A stretch of 64,000 nucleotides of DNA from Pirellula sp. SH-Sr6A. Lineage in GTDB: Bacteria > Planctomycetota > Planctomycetia > Pirellulales > Pirellulaceae. Positions 35,688-45,969 of this stretch are shown here, piece after piece. Both the position numbers and the translations under genes were made by a program. The notes under the pieces were generated by a model. That model saw only the letters and a program-made list of their open reading frames with translations, did no database searches and was not told where the DNA came from. Positions within the stretch are counted from its first letter, which is position 1, and the number at the start of each line of letters is the position of its first letter. The stretch is taken from NCBI RefSeq assembly GCF_001610875.1, contig NZ_CP011272.1:2027988-2091987 (forward strand). The letters run 5' to 3'.

Positions 35688-38662
35688 AGGCGGGCTGGTT
35701 TCAACTCGCGGTGTTTTCCTTCGCGTGGGGCGCGTCGATGGATGGGCTGGAAGTCGCAGTCGCGGACGGCGGAAACGAGCCGGCGTTGCAAATACTCAAG
35801 GATCATTGCACGGAGTGCCATGGTTCGGACTCGCAAGAATCGCGACTTCGACTCGACAGCTTGGAGGGCGCTATTCGAGGTGGCGATTTTGGACCTGCGA
35901 TCCTACCTGGGGATGCGACCAATAGTGAATTGGTACGACGCGTAACGAGTCGCAACCAGGAGCAACGCATGCCCCCCGACGGTCCGGGACTGACTGTCCT
36001 CCAGATCGAGACGTTGCGAACCTGGGTCGATTCCCTCCCAAAAGGGATGACTCTCGAGTCGGCTTCCGCGCCGCTCGATCCATCGATTCACAACCATTGG
36101 GCTTGGCAGCCGATCGCGGATCCTGTGGTGGGAGCTTTCCCCCAACCTAATCGAGCCGAGGAAGCCGGAGACAAAGCAGTCGAGATCGATCGCAACCCCA
36201 TCGACATCTTCGTTCGGACAACACTTCGCCATCGAGGGCTCCCCCTTTCGCCCCCGGCCGATCGTCGAACGCTTGCTAGGCGATTGAGCTTTGATCTTTG
36301 TGGTCTTCCACCCGATCCCGAGGAACTCCAACAATTCCTGGTCGATGAGGCACCCGATGCGTACGAGCAGCACGTTGACCGTTTGCTCAATTCCCCTGCC
36401 TATGGAGAACGCTGGGCAAGACATTGGTTAGACATCGTGCACTACGGTGATACGCATGGTTACGACAAAGATAAACCACGCCCCAATGCTTGGCGATATC
36501 GCGACTATGTCATTCAATCCTTCAATCAAGACAAACCGTACGCGCAGTTCGTTCGAGAACAGATAGCAGGGGACGCACTGGAACCGATTCGCGCCGAAGG
36601 AGTGATTGCAACGGGTTTTCTCGCCGCTGGGCCATGGGACTTCATTGGGCACGAAGAAGTTCCGGAAACCAAAACGGATGGAAAGATCGCGAGGCACTTG
36701 GATCGCGATGACATGGTAGCCAATTCCATCGGAACCTTTTGCAGTATCACGGTCCACTGCGCTCAGTGCCATCATCACAAATTTGATCCCATTGGACAGG
36801 ACGATTATTACGCGTTGCAATCTGTTTTTGCGGGAGTCGATAGACAGGACCGTTCCATCCATACAGACGATGGTCGTATGCAGCAAGCGATCGAACTAGA
36901 AGTTGCCCTTCAGAAGGCCCGGCGCGAAGCGGCAGAGGCCCAACGCGCTATCGAGTCGGTCGCCGCAGACGATTGGAAGAAATGGGAGAACCTGCAAAAG
37001 GCATCGAACGCTGGGTCGCTGGAGCAAGGAGGGTATCACAGCCAAATCGCATCCAGTCGGGAGTCGGAAAAGTGGGTTCAAATCGACCTTGATCGTTCCC
37101 AAACGATCTCCGCAGTCGTACTGCATCCATGCTACGACGATTTCCAGTCAATCGGCGCTGGGTTTGGCTTTCCCGAATGTTACCGTGTGGAGGCATCCAA
37201 CGATCCAATGTTCCAGACCGAGGTCAACCTCCTGCACAAAGATCAATCCGAAGACGGGCCCCATCGCTCCACCACCCCAATCGTGTTCCATGCCAACGTA
37301 GCGGCGCAGTATGTCCGGGTCACCGCAACTCGCTTGGCGCATCGCAAGGATGATTTCATTTTTGCCTTGGCCGAAGCGGAAGTGTTGGATTCATCGGGAG
37401 AGAATCTAGCGGTGAACCAAACCGTTACCGCACTGGATTCGATCGATGCCCCACCGCGATGGTCGCAAATGAATTTGGTCGATTGCAAGAGCCCAGGGTT
37501 ACGGGAGAAAAACACCCGAGAAGAGATCGCTTCGCTCGAGTCCAAACTTCGTGCTCGCGTAGCTCCGGAGCTTTGGGATAAGTTGATGGATCGAAGGTCC
37601 GAATCGCAGCGACTCGCGGCTACTCTTCAATCGTTTTCGAACAGCGAGAAGGTATATGCCGTCTCCTCCGCGAAACGGATCGGAATTCCACGACCGATCT
37701 TTGTGCTATCGAGAGGCAATGTCAACGCACCAGGCAGAGAGGTACGCCCGGGTGCATTGAAGTTGATCCCTACTCTCGGAAACGTGTTTCACCTGGAGAG
37801 TCCAGAACGTGAAGAGACGCGACGGCTGGCTTTAGCCGAATGGATATCGGATCGGAAAAACATGTTGACGTGGAGAAGCATTGCCAATCGCGTTTGGCAG
37901 TACCACTTCGGAACAGGCATCGTCGCGACGGCCAACGATTTCGGTCGAATGGGTGCGTTACCGACGCATCCCGAGTTGTTGGATTGGTTAGCATCCCGAT
38001 TGCAGGAAAGCGATGGATCTATCAAGGACTTGCATCGATGGATCGTATGTAGCGCGACGTATCGTCAAGCAAGTCGTCCTACTGAGGAGCACATCGCAGC
38101 GGACTCCACCAATCAGTATCTCGGGAGCTATCGGCGTCAACGGCTGGATGCAGAGAGCATCCGCGATTCGATCTTGAGTGTCTCGGGCACGTTGAATCGA
38201 TCCATGGGAGGACCTGGCTGGCAGGATTTCGTCATGGAACGTCCAGAACACTCCCCTCACTATCGCTACGACTTGGCCAACCCTCGCGAGCCCTCGACGC
38301 GGCGTCGTTCGATCTATCGGTTCATCGTACGAAGCCAAACTCAGCCTTGGCTGACTTCGCTCGACTGCGCCGATCCCTCCATGCGTGTGGAAAAGCGGAA
38401 TGAAAGTCAATCCGCCGTCCAGTCGCTGGCTCTCTTGAACAATCCATTCATTCTTGCCCAGAGCGAAGCCTTCGCGGAGCGAGTGCGACGCGAAGCGAAT
38501 GGACGCGAAAGGGCCGAGGTTTCTATCGCCTTCAAGCTGGCATTGGGGCGGGCCCCTGAAACTGAGGAATATGAAGTTCTAGAGCGGTTGCGAGCGGACG
38601 CAGGTTTGGAAAACGTCTGCCGAACTCTCTTCAATCTCAATGAGTTTTTGTTCTTAGACTAA
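35684..38662 (+). CDS. Planctomycete cytochrome: PSCyt1-DUF1549-discoidin-like-DUF1553 protein
   Basis: The start is ATG 35684, overlapping the GH32 stop and followed by a signal-like segment (WFQLAVFSFAWGASM); the frame is open far upstream. 992 residues. A PSCyt1 haem motif, CTECHG, at about 43-48; DUF1549 at about 165-370 with GERWARHWLDIVHYGDTHGY and AQCHHHKFDPIGQDDYYALQ; an F5/8-type C (discoidin)-like insertion at about 450-575 (EKWVQIDLDRSQTISAVVL, QYVRVTATRLAH); DUF1553 at about 710-950 with RVWQYHFGTGIVATANDFG. Such proteins are secreted, haem-binding and co-occur with DUF1501 proteins. A redox step in polysaccharide breakdown is often proposed but not shown. Confidence 0.93.
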   Translation: MKAGWFQLAVFSFAWGASMDGLEVAVADGGNEPALQILKDHCTECHGSDSQESRLRLDSLEGAIRGGDFGPAILPGDATNSELVRRVTSRNQEQRMPPDGPGLTVLQIETLRTWVDSLPKGMTLESASAPLDPSIHNHWAWQPIADPVVGAFPQPNRAEEAGDKAVEIDRNPIDIFVRTTLRHRGLPLSPPADRRTLARRLSFDLCGLPPDPEELQQFLVDEAPDAYEQHVDRLLNSPAYGERWARHWLDIVHYGDTHGYDKDKPRPNAWRYRDYVIQSFNQDKPYAQFVREQIAGDALEPIRAEGVIATGFLAAGPWDFIGHEEVPETKTDGKIARHLDRDDMVANSIGTFCSITVHCAQCHHHKFDPIGQDDYYALQSVFAGVDRQDRSIHTDDGRMQQAIELEVALQKARREAAEAQRAIESVAADDWKKWENLQKASNAGSLEQGGYHSQIASSRESEKWVQIDLDRSQTISAVVLHPCYDDFQSIGAGFGFPECYRVEASNDPMFQTEVNLLHKDQSEDGPHRSTTPIVFHANVAAQYVRVTATRLAHRKDDFIFALAEAEVLDSSGENLAVNQTVTALDSIDAPPRWSQMNLVDCKSPGLREKNTREEIASLESKLRARVAPELWDKLMDRRSESQRLAATLQSFSNSEKVYAVSSAKRIGIPRPIFVLSRGNVNAPGREVRPGALKLIPTLGNVFHLESPEREETRRLALAEWISDRKNMLTWRSIANRVWQYHFGTGIVATANDFGRMGALPTHPELLDWLASRLQESDGSIKDLHRWIVCSATYRQASRPTEEHIAADSTNQYLGSYRRQRLDAESIRDSILSVSGTLNRSMGGPGWQDFVMERPEHSPHYRYDLANPREPSTRRRSIYRFIVRSQTQPWLTSLDCADPSMRVEKRNESQSAVQSLALLNNPFILAQSEAFAERVRREANGRERAEVSIAFKLALGRAPETEEYEVLERLRADAGLENVCRTLFNLNEFLFLD

Positions 38663-38687
38663 CCAATTTTGGACGAAGCGGTCCCGT

Positions 38688-40157
38688 ATGAGCCATCCTT
38701 CCACTCGACGACGATTTCTTGGAGGAGCCAGCGCCGGTTTCGGCTCACTGGCGCTCTCCAACCTACTTTTGCAAGAGGAACGTGCAACCGCCGAGACTCC
38801 CGCTTCGCTTCATCCATCCATTCGCTTTCCACAGAAAGTGAAACGAGTTGTTCAGTTGTTTATGGCTGGTGCTGCAAGCCATATCGATTTGTTCGATTTC
38901 AAGCCCGAGCTTGTGAAGCACCACGGCGAGCCCAGCCAATTTGGCGAACCTGTCGAGGCATTTCAGGATGGGCTCGGGCCTTGGCTGAAATCGATTTGGG
39001 ATTATCAGCCTTATGGGGAATGTGGAAAACGTCTCTCGGAGGTGGTAGCTCCCCTCGGAGCTGTCGCCGATGATCTGGCTTTTATCCATAACATGGTCAG
39101 CACCTCAGGCGTACACTCCGCCGCGACACTTCTGCAAACGACCGGATTTGCGATGCCTGGATTTCCCAGTGCGGGCTGCTGGATTGGATACGCATTGGGA
39201 TCGATTCACGACAACTTGCCAACCTACGTAGTGTTGCCCGATCACCGAGGCTATGCTTCTAACGGAGTGAAGAATTGGGACGCTGGGTTCCTACCGTCCC
39301 AGCACAGCGGAACAGTTATCCAACCCTTGCACGCGACACCCCTGCAGGATCTTCAACCGCTCGACGAGTTTCGCTTCGCCAACAGCGCTAAAGATCGTCG
39401 CGTGCAAGAAGCGATGAAAGAGCTCAACCGATTTCACCAAGCCAAACATCCGAAGGACTCGAGACTCGAAGCTCGAATTCGCAGTTACGAGCTTGCAGCA
39501 CGTTTACAAATGGCTGCACCGGAGGCGATCAGCCTTCGAGATGAACCCCAGCATGTATTGAATATGTATGGGATTGCGAGTGACAATAAATCTTGGCCCA
39601 CTGAGATCAATGAAGCCGAGGAGTCGCATTGCTTTGGGACACGATGCCTGATCGCGCGTCGTTTGTTAGAGCGAGGAGTTCGATTTGTTCAGATTTGGAG
39701 CGGCAATGACAATGGTTTTCCGCGTCGGAATTGGGATTCCCACGAAGATGTTGAACGGGACCATGGTCCGCTTGCCAAGGGAATGGCGGTGGGTGCGAGC
39801 GCATTGATTCGCGATTTGAAGCAACGAGGCTTGCTGGAAGATACTCTTATCGTGTGGACAACAGAGTTCGGACGGATGCCCAGTTCTCAGGCTGGGAAAG
39901 GACGTGACCACAACCCTTTCGTTTTTACCAATTGGTTGTGTGGGGCCGGAATTCGAGGCGGGACGACCTTTGGCGAAAGCGATGCCTGGGGCTACAAACC
40001 TTTGGATCGCGACAACCCCACGACCGTCCACGATGTGCATGCGACGATTCTCCGGCTCATGGGAATCGATCACACGCTCTTAACATGGCGCAACAACGGG
40101 ATCGACCGGAGGCTCACGGATGTTCACGGTCACGTTATCCACTCCATTCTCGCGTAA
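38688..40157 (+). CDS. DUF1501 (sulfatase-like) Tat-exported protein
   Basis: 489 residues from ATG 38688. A twin-arginine signal (STRRRFLGGASAGFGSLAL) precedes the DUF1501 domain: QLFMAGAASHIDLFDFKPEL, HSAATLLQTTGFAMPGFPSAG, RFVQIWSGNDNGFPRRNWDSH and VWTTEFGRMPSSQAGKGRDHN, ending FTNWLCGAGIRGG. DUF1501 has an alkaline-phosphatase/sulfatase-like fold, usually without a proven activity. The start is 25 bases after the DUF1549/1553 stop, so GH32, DUF1549/1553 and DUF1501 form one operon. A weak hairpin (CTGGC/GCCAG, 40180-40193) after the stop may terminate transcription. Confidence 0.94.
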   Translation: MSHPSTRRRFLGGASAGFGSLALSNLLLQEERATAETPASLHPSIRFPQKVKRVVQLFMAGAASHIDLFDFKPELVKHHGEPSQFGEPVEAFQDGLGPWLKSIWDYQPYGECGKRLSEVVAPLGAVADDLAFIHNMVSTSGVHSAATLLQTTGFAMPGFPSAGCWIGYALGSIHDNLPTYVVLPDHRGYASNGVKNWDAGFLPSQHSGTVIQPLHATPLQDLQPLDEFRFANSAKDRRVQEAMKELNRFHQAKHPKDSRLEARIRSYELAARLQMAAPEAISLRDEPQHVLNMYGIASDNKSWPTEINEAEESHCFGTRCLIARRLLERGVRFVQIWSGNDNGFPRRNWDSHEDVERDHGPLAKGMAVGASALIRDLKQRGLLEDTLIVWTTEFGRMPSSQAGKGRDHNPFVFTNWLCGAGIRGGTTFGESDAWGYKPLDRDNPTTVHDVHATILRLMGIDHTLLTWRNNGIDRRLTDVHGHVIHSILA

Positions 40158-40179
40158 CGAGCTCAAGATCTCACGCCGA

Positions 40180-40193
40180 CTGGCATTAGCCAG
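40180..40193 (+). terminator. Small hairpin after the DUF1501 gene; weak candidate terminator
   Basis: CTGGC (40180-40184) and GCCAG (40189-40193) form a 5-bp stem with an ATTA loop, followed by CCTTCTGTCCT, which is only moderately T-rich. It lies 23 bases after the DUF1501 stop at the end of the GH32 operon. The stem is short, so a true terminator is possible but not certain. Confidence 0.35.
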
Positions 40194-40409
40194 CCTTCTG
40201 TCCTCATGCACGAGGATGCCTCATTGGTTCCTCCCAAGGTTGCGGTGGGGGATTGAAAATTCAACCAAGATTCCTCGATTCACCTCGAAGTAGAAAAGAT
40301 GGTTGATCGCTCAACAATCCTCAGGGGAACACCGCCCCCTGGTGACTATTTCGCGTTCGCATGCGATGCAGGTCGCACCGCTAATCGTTTCTCTTCGAAA
40401 ACGCCTTCC

Positions 40410-40925
40410 ATGAAAATGACATCAAAAAAAACGTCCGACAGCATTTCCAAATGGATCTCGTGCGTGATTGCAATGGGTGCGTTGGTAGTCGTAACGGTGC
40501 AAGGGGCTTCGATTTGGAGTACTGTGAGCACTACGTATGCGGATTCCATCCCATTTCTTTCCTCAAAACCTGATGCAGGATTGGCCGAGAATCAAGCGAA
40601 GGTTTCGACTCGTCCGACGGGTCCGATGACCGTTCAAGCCATGGTTGATGAAACAACGGAAGTCACAAAAGTGGATCTGAAAATGGATTCCATTGCGGAC
40701 GAGCCAGCGATTACAGAATCAAAACCAATCAATGCACCGGAGTTCAATGTCGACGCGAGCGAATTAGATCCAATCCTGGAGTCGAGCATGCCCAAGGTCG
40801 CAGCGGCGTCTAACGATGCCAATCGCGAGACGCCTGCTCTTGATAGCGCACCACAATTCCAACCGGTCTTGCAAAAAGACCGTCCTCGTCTGATTGCGAT
40901 ACCACTTGCCGAGACGCGAGAGTAA
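40410..40925 (+). CDS. Hypothetical protein with an N-terminal membrane helix
   Basis: 171 residues from ATG 40410; an ATG at 40299 opens the same frame, and the choice is uncertain because neither has a clear ribosome-binding site. A basic N-terminus (MKMTSKKTSDSISKW) is followed by a hydrophobic helix (ISCVIAMGALVVVTVQGASIW) that could be a signal or an anchor. The rest is Asp/Glu/Ser/Thr-rich and probably disordered (DETTEVTKVDLKMDSI, SELDPILESSMPKV). I recognise no family. It stands alone between the DUF1501 and phosphoketolase genes. Confidence 0.5.
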   Translation: MKMTSKKTSDSISKWISCVIAMGALVVVTVQGASIWSTVSTTYADSIPFLSSKPDAGLAENQAKVSTRPTGPMTVQAMVDETTEVTKVDLKMDSIADEPAITESKPINAPEFNVDASELDPILESSMPKVAAASNDANRETPALDSAPQFQPVLQKDRPRLIAIPLAETRE

Positions 40926-41098
40926 CGCAATCGAGGATGGGACGGAATGGCCGCAACTCACGGCCGCAACTCAATTGTTTATCCAACGGCCGGATGTCAA
41001 GCGATGTGGCCTTGGTAGTTGCCGACCTTGAAATCGAGTAGGATGGTGCCTAGATGGCGTAGGGTCTTGAACATCGACTCGAATCTGGGTGATTTGGA

Positions 41099-43476
41099 AT
41101 GTTGCATGAGGGAATGGCCGCGAGTGAGTTCTTTTTGATCGATGCTTATTGGCGGGCGGCCAACTATTTGTCGGTTGGGCAGATTTATCTTTTGGACAAT
41201 CCGTTGCTCCGCAAACCGCTTGCTGCCGAGCATGTAAAGCCCCGCTTGCTGGGGCACTGGGGAACAACCCCCGGTTTGAACTTCATTCACGCGCACCTCA
41301 ATCGGGTGATTCAACGCTTCGACTGCAACATGATTTATATTTGCGGACCGGGGCACGGCGGACCTGCCATGGTCGCCAACGCGTATCTGGAGGGAACCTA
41401 TAGCGAGACCTATCCCGATATCACCATGGATATCGAGGGTGTGCGCAAGCTTTTTCGGCAATTCAGTTTTCCAGGCGGGATCCCTTCCCACGTCGCACCG
41501 GAAACTCCCGGGTCCATTCATGAGGGTGGGGAATTGGGTTACGCCCTTTCGCATGCTTTTGGAGCCGCGTTCGACAATCCTGATCTCATCGTTACCGCGA
41601 TCGTAGGGGATGGAGAGGCGGAAACAGGGCCTCTAGCGACGGGCTGCACGGCAATAAGTTTCTGAATCCGCGCCGCGATGGCGCTGTTCTCCCGATCTTG
41701 CATCTCAATGGTTACAAGATTGCGAACCCGACAATTCTCTCTCTCATTCCTGAGAAGGAGCTCGATTCCCTCTATCGGGGGCTTGGATACGACCCGATCT
41801 TTGTCAGTGGACATGATCCAGCGGAGATGCATCCGAAGATGGCGGCGGCACTCGATCGCGGCATCGAAACCATTCATAAGATTTGGGAAAGCGCGAGACG
41901 GGGAGCGACGAATGTGACGATTCCACGTCCGATGTGGCCTGTCATTGTCCTACGCACTCCCAAAGGATGGACATGCCCCAAGTCGATCGATGGAAAGGTG
42001 ACTGAAGATTCTTGGCGGTCACATCAAGTACCGATGGGCGATGCTCGAAAAGAGAGCCATGTTCGTATTTTAGAAGATTGGATGAAGAGTTATCGACCGG
42101 AAGAGCTTTTCGATGCGCACGGGGCGGTTCACGAGTCGATTCGTTCGTTGGCCCCTGCAGGCCTCCGTCGAATGAGCGCCAATCCTCACACCAATGGAGG
42201 ATTGCTCTGCCAAGACTTGGTCCTCCCACCCCTCGAGGATTTCGCACTGGATGTGATGGTACCGGGTACGAGTAATACCGAATCGACTCGAGTCCAGGGG
42301 AACTACATTGCCGAGGTGATGAAGCGTAATTTGGCCGCTTCGAATTTTCGCGTCTTCAGCCCCGACGAAAACGCGTCCAATCGTTGGGATGCACTATTTC
42401 AGGTCACCGGTCGATGTTTGATCGATCCTGTGCCCGAGAACGCAGATCATATTTCGCAAGATGGAAGGGTGCTGGAGGTTTTGAGCGAGCACCAATGCCA
42501 GGGTTGGTTGGAAGGCTATCTTCTGACCGGACGCCACGGATTTTTCAATTGCTACGAAGCCTTCATTCATATCGTAGACAGCATGTTCAATCAGCATGCC
42601 AAGTGGCTCAAGGTGTGCCGCGATATTCCGTGGAGAAAGTCGATCCCATCGCTCAATTACTTGCTCACATCGCACGTTTGGCGACAAGACCACAATGGAT
42701 TCTCCCACCAAGATCCGGGTTTCATCGATCACGTAGCGAACAAGAAAGCAGAGGTTATCCGCATCTACTTGCCTCCCGATGCCAATACGCTTCTATGCGT
42801 AACGGAACACTGCTTGGCCAGCAAGAACTACGTGAACGTTATCGTGGCGGGCAAACAGCCCGCGCTCCAGTACTTCGATCTCGCCAGCGCGAGAAAGCAC
42901 TGCCTCGACGGGCTTGGCATACTGGGCTGGGCTAGCACTGAGGGAGGCCGCAATCCCGATGTCGTATTAGGGTGCTGTGGAGACGTACCGACCATGGAAG
43001 CACTGGCAGCCGCCGAAATCCTGCTTGAAGAAGCTCCGGAACTGCGGGTTCGTGTCGTCAATGTTGTCGATTTGATGCGGCTCGAGTCCCAATCCGAGCA
43101 TCCTCACGGGCTGGCCGACGACGAGTTCGATTTTTACTTCCCGCCCAACGTCCCCACCATCTTCGCATTTCATGGCTACCCGTCCTTGATCCACCAACTA
43201 ACCTATCGCCGACGAGGGCACGGAAACCTTCACGTTCGCGGATACAAAGAGGAAGGGACAACAACTACTCCCTTCGACATGACTGTCCTCAATGATCTCG
43301 ATCGATACCGACTCGTCATGGATGTGCTGAAACGCTGCCCCGGTGCAGCGGATGGTTATGCTGGACTCCATGAAAAGATGCTTGAGGCGAGGAGAAAACA
43401 TCGAGCCTATATCCTGGAGCAAGGCGAAGACCCTGTCGAGATCCGCAACTGGTCATGGAAGCATCCCAGCGCCTAG
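41099..43476 (+). pseudogene. xfp: Phosphoketolase (XFP) gene with a single-base frameshift
   Basis: The first 183 codons give [37 protein letters not shown] and [13 protein letters not shown], a phosphoketolase N-terminus. At about 41646 the frame is lost: GGGCTGCACGGC needs one more G (TGG CAC GGC, for [14 protein letters not shown]). From 41698 the frame resumes with [19 protein letters not shown] and stays intact to the C-terminus at 43476 ([18 protein letters not shown]). Rejoined, it would encode about 792 residues, the usual length. Phosphoketolase splits xylulose-5-P or fructose-6-P into acetyl-P and a triose- or tetrose-P, using thiamine diphosphate. One missing base in an otherwise conserved gene suggests either a very recent mutation or a base missed in assembly. 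Confidence 0.9.
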
Positions 43477-43501
43477 GCGATGCGATCCCGAATGCCCATC
43501 G

Positions 43502-44236
43502 TCAATTGTCACTAAACTTGGGTGGAAATTCTTGCGGCCTTGGGGGACTGGGAGCGCTGTGGGGGTTGGAGACAGGAAAGGTTGTGTCCCCTTCGTCTTG
43601 ATTGCCCAGATAGGACATGAGAATCTCGTAGCGCGCGATGATATTGGTTTCGCCGAGCAGTCGGAGCTTCGCGTCGCTTGGCAAACTGACCGCATAACCA
43701 ACGATGTCGGTGAGAATACCGAGAGGCAATTGGCGTGTCAGCAACTCGCCGAATGTTTTCGAACCTGAAGCATCCTGAGGGATGAGGGAACGGAACACCC
43801 CGAGAAGAGAATCACGATATCGATCGACAAGCTCTTCGCAATCAGGAGGTACATAGTCATACAAGAGTTCAACACGAGCCTGTCGGAAGGGAGTGTTGAC
43901 CGAGAGTTCCGAAACGATTCGAGCCCGGTGGATGCCGGCGAGTAGGATGTTATGCCGACCGTCGTCGGTCGGGGTATGAGAAACGATGCGCCCGATGCAT
44001 ACGACATCCCCGATCGACGGATTCCCTTCGATCTGAGTTTCCCAGCCCGGAGTGAGGAGCGCCATCGTAATGAGGTGATCCGACTCCAGCGAATCGCTGA
44101 GCATCTCGCAGTAGCGAGGTTCAAAAATGTGCAGAGCTTGGATGACGTGTGGAAAGAGAACGAGGTTGGGAAGTGGAAACAGTCGCACCAAACCGTCGAA
44201 ATCGTCAGGCAGACCAGCGTTTTCCCAATGTCCCAT
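43502..44236 (-). CDS. LON substrate-binding-domain (PUA-like) protein
   Basis: The start is ATG 44236 (MGHWENAGLPDDFDG); a TTG at 44284 opens the frame. 244 residues. The N-terminal LON domain has VRLFPLPNLVLFPHVIQALHIFEPRY and SIGDVVCIGRIVSHTPTDDGR, and continues through RARIVSELSVNTPFRQARVEL. There is no AAA+ or protease domain, so it is a free-standing member of the family (PF02190-type). A role in protein quality control is possible but unproven. The C-terminal 30 residues are Pro/Ser-rich. It is convergent with the phosphoketolase gene (25 bases between stops). Confidence 0.88.
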   Translation of the reverse strand: MGHWENAGLPDDFDGLVRLFPLPNLVLFPHVIQALHIFEPRYCEMLSDSLESDHLITMALLTPGWETQIEGNPSIGDVVCIGRIVSHTPTDDGRHNILLAGIHRARIVSELSVNTPFRQARVELLYDYVPPDCEELVDRYRDSLLGVFRSLIPQDASGSKTFGELLTRQLPLGILTDIVGYAVSLPSDAKLRLLGETNIIARYEILMSYLGNQDEGDTTFPVSNPHSAPSPPRPQEFPPKFSDN

Positions 44237-44302
44237 CCCCACAGAGCACCTCTTCGCTAACGTTTGGCAACCCGTTACCTGCAACTCGGAAACGCGAGTG
44301 TC

Positions 44303-44698
44303 CTAGGACTCGTCCTGACCGTGATCGACCTCGCGGTCGACAGCGAATTGTTGCAGGTCGTCTAGGTCGACAAATTCGAGCGTAGAAATATGTGTGGCAC
44401 CGAGAACCAAGCGAGGCGCAACACCCGCCTCAAATGCTTCCTTCCATCTTAGCACACACAGGCACCATCGATCACCGGGAACCAAACCAGGGAAATCGTA
44501 TTCAGGAACAGGGGTCGAAAGATCATTGCCGCGACTTTTTGAGAAAGCCAAGAACTCCTCGGTCACGATGGAGCAAACCAGATGGAGACCGTAATCCTCC
44601 GCCCCCGAGCGGCAACAGCCGTCCCGAAAGAACCCGGTCATCGGGTCGGTCGAACACGGCAGCAGAGGCTGTCGCCACACATTCTTTGCTTCTGGCAT
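44303..44698 (-). CDS. DUF2237 protein
   Basis: 131 residues from ATG 44698. The family signatures are NVWRQPLLPCSTDPMTGFFRDGCC, GLHLVCSIVTEEFLAFSKSRGNDLSTP, FPGLVPGDRWCLCVLRWKEA and ATHISTLEFVDLDDL. DUF2237 is a small domain of unknown function with four conserved Cys (CCR and similar) that could bind a metal. Its ATG lies one base after the stop of the dehydrogenase gene, and such a close pair suggests a shared job or at least shared transcription. Confidence 0.92.
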   Translation of the reverse strand: MPEAKNVWRQPLLPCSTDPMTGFFRDGCCRSGAEDYGLHLVCSIVTEEFLAFSKSRGNDLSTPVPEYDFPGLVPGDRWCLCVLRWKEAFEAGVAPRLVLGATHISTLEFVDLDDLQQFAVDREVDHGQDES

Positions 44699-44699
44699 C

Positions 44700-45803
44700 T
44701 TATTCGTCTGCTACGTTGACATAGACTTTGAGCGCGCTGTTGTCTTCCACGAGGAGACGCATCATTTCTTTGTAATTGCTCAAACCTTCGACTGGATTCG
44801 TCAAGATCTTTCCGATAACGCCGGGGAACATCACCTCGGACATCGCCAAATCTTTGATACCCGATTCAAAGTGCTCGCGGTTTGCGTTCACGGAACCAAC
44901 GAGAAGCTTGTTACCGAGCACCCATTCCAAGTTGATTTTGTCGGACGAGATCTCCGTCACGTGCTTCCCACCCGTGATACTGGTCCAGACTAAAACACCA
45001 TTGTGGCCCAAGGCTTCCATCGCATTGAAGGCGATCGACGAGGAACCTGTCGCGTCGATAATCAGATCCGCTTTTCCAACCTTTTTTGCCAGCTGTTCCA
45101 AACTCGTCTCGGATGTCGCCACGTAGGTTGCTTCCAAGCCCTCGACGATGGAGCTCTTCAAGTGAGGGCCTTTCGCGCGGGCCAAGGTATAAACCTCCAG
45201 ACCCTTCAATCGCAATACAAGCGTGGAAAGCAATCCGATTTGGCCAGCTCCGAGCACAAACGCTCGCTTGGGACTCCAAACCTTCATGCGACGCTGTGCC
45301 TCGTAGGCTTGCTGAATCGCCTTCGCCGCACAGCTCATCGGCTCCATCAAGACATGCAAGTGCTTCAATCCTTGTGGGACGCGAACGATGTAATCCTCAT
45401 GATCCACAAAACGCTCGGTCAGATAACCATGCAACAGATTGATGCCGCGCTCGTAGTAGGTCTCTTCGCTCGTCATGTCATAGGTACCGATCTTATCGTA
45501 GATCGAACCACCGGGGCGTCGCACCGTGGCGGTTACGTAATCCCCAGGCTTTACGGAACGAACATTGGGTCCGACCGCTTCGACGATCCCAAACGATTCG
45601 TGTCCCAGAACAAGGTAATCGTCTCCGGGAGGCGCGTTTCCATACAGAGCATCATTGATTTCACGGTCGGTCGCGTCGACCCCCACTTTGAGCACTTTGA
45701 CCAAGATGCCTTTGCCGTCCGGAATCCTGTCCAGCGAAGGAGCCGGGATATCGCGTTCATGAACACTGCTAGGAGTACCGGGACGGACAGCGATTGCTTT
45801 CAT
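44700..45803 (-). CDS. Glucose 1-dehydrogenase-like zinc alcohol dehydrogenase (MDR family)
   Basis: 367 residues from ATG 45803. The MDR catalytic domain has [32 protein letters not shown] and [14 protein letters not shown]; the Rossmann domain has [21 protein letters not shown]. The layout, with [27 protein letters not shown] in place of a Cys-led zinc site, follows the halophilic/archaeal-type glucose dehydrogenases that use Asp, His and Glu around the zinc. It probably oxidises an aldose with NAD(P)+. It is coupled to the DUF2237 gene downstream and divergent from the sialidase gene. Confidence 0.9.
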   Translation of the reverse strand: MKAIAVRPGTPSSVHERDIPAPSLDRIPDGKGILVKVLKVGVDATDREINDALYGNAPPGDDYLVLGHESFGIVEAVGPNVRSVKPGDYVTATVRRPGGSIYDKIGTYDMTSEETYYERGINLLHGYLTERFVDHEDYIVRVPQGLKHLHVLMEPMSCAAKAIQQAYEAQRRMKVWSPKRAFVLGAGQIGLLSTLVLRLKGLEVYTLARAKGPHLKSSIVEGLEATYVATSETSLEQLAKKVGKADLIIDATGSSSIAFNAMEALGHNGVLVWTSITGGKHVTEISSDKINLEWVLGNKLLVGSVNANREHFESGIKDLAMSEVMFPGVIGKILTNPVEGLSNYKEMMRLLVEDNSALKVYVNVADE

Positions 45804-45969
45804 GTTTCGACTGAAAAAACGTGGGGAGATGTTCGGACTTGCGTTGCGGGAAGTATAGCGATTTTGTTGCCCCCGTCATGTCAATCGTCCAGCAATTCCC
45901 CTCCGAACTTCGTAAAATACAGGCCTGCTTCCTTGTATTCCTCCCTCCTTCCTTCCGGACTCTCTCTCC

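Noticed and set aside
36903-37301. Long plus-strand open frame of 132 codons inside the DUF1549/1553 gene
   Set aside because: It overlaps conserved coding sequence in another frame and has a high-Arg/Ser, unstructured composition; it is a shadow frame.
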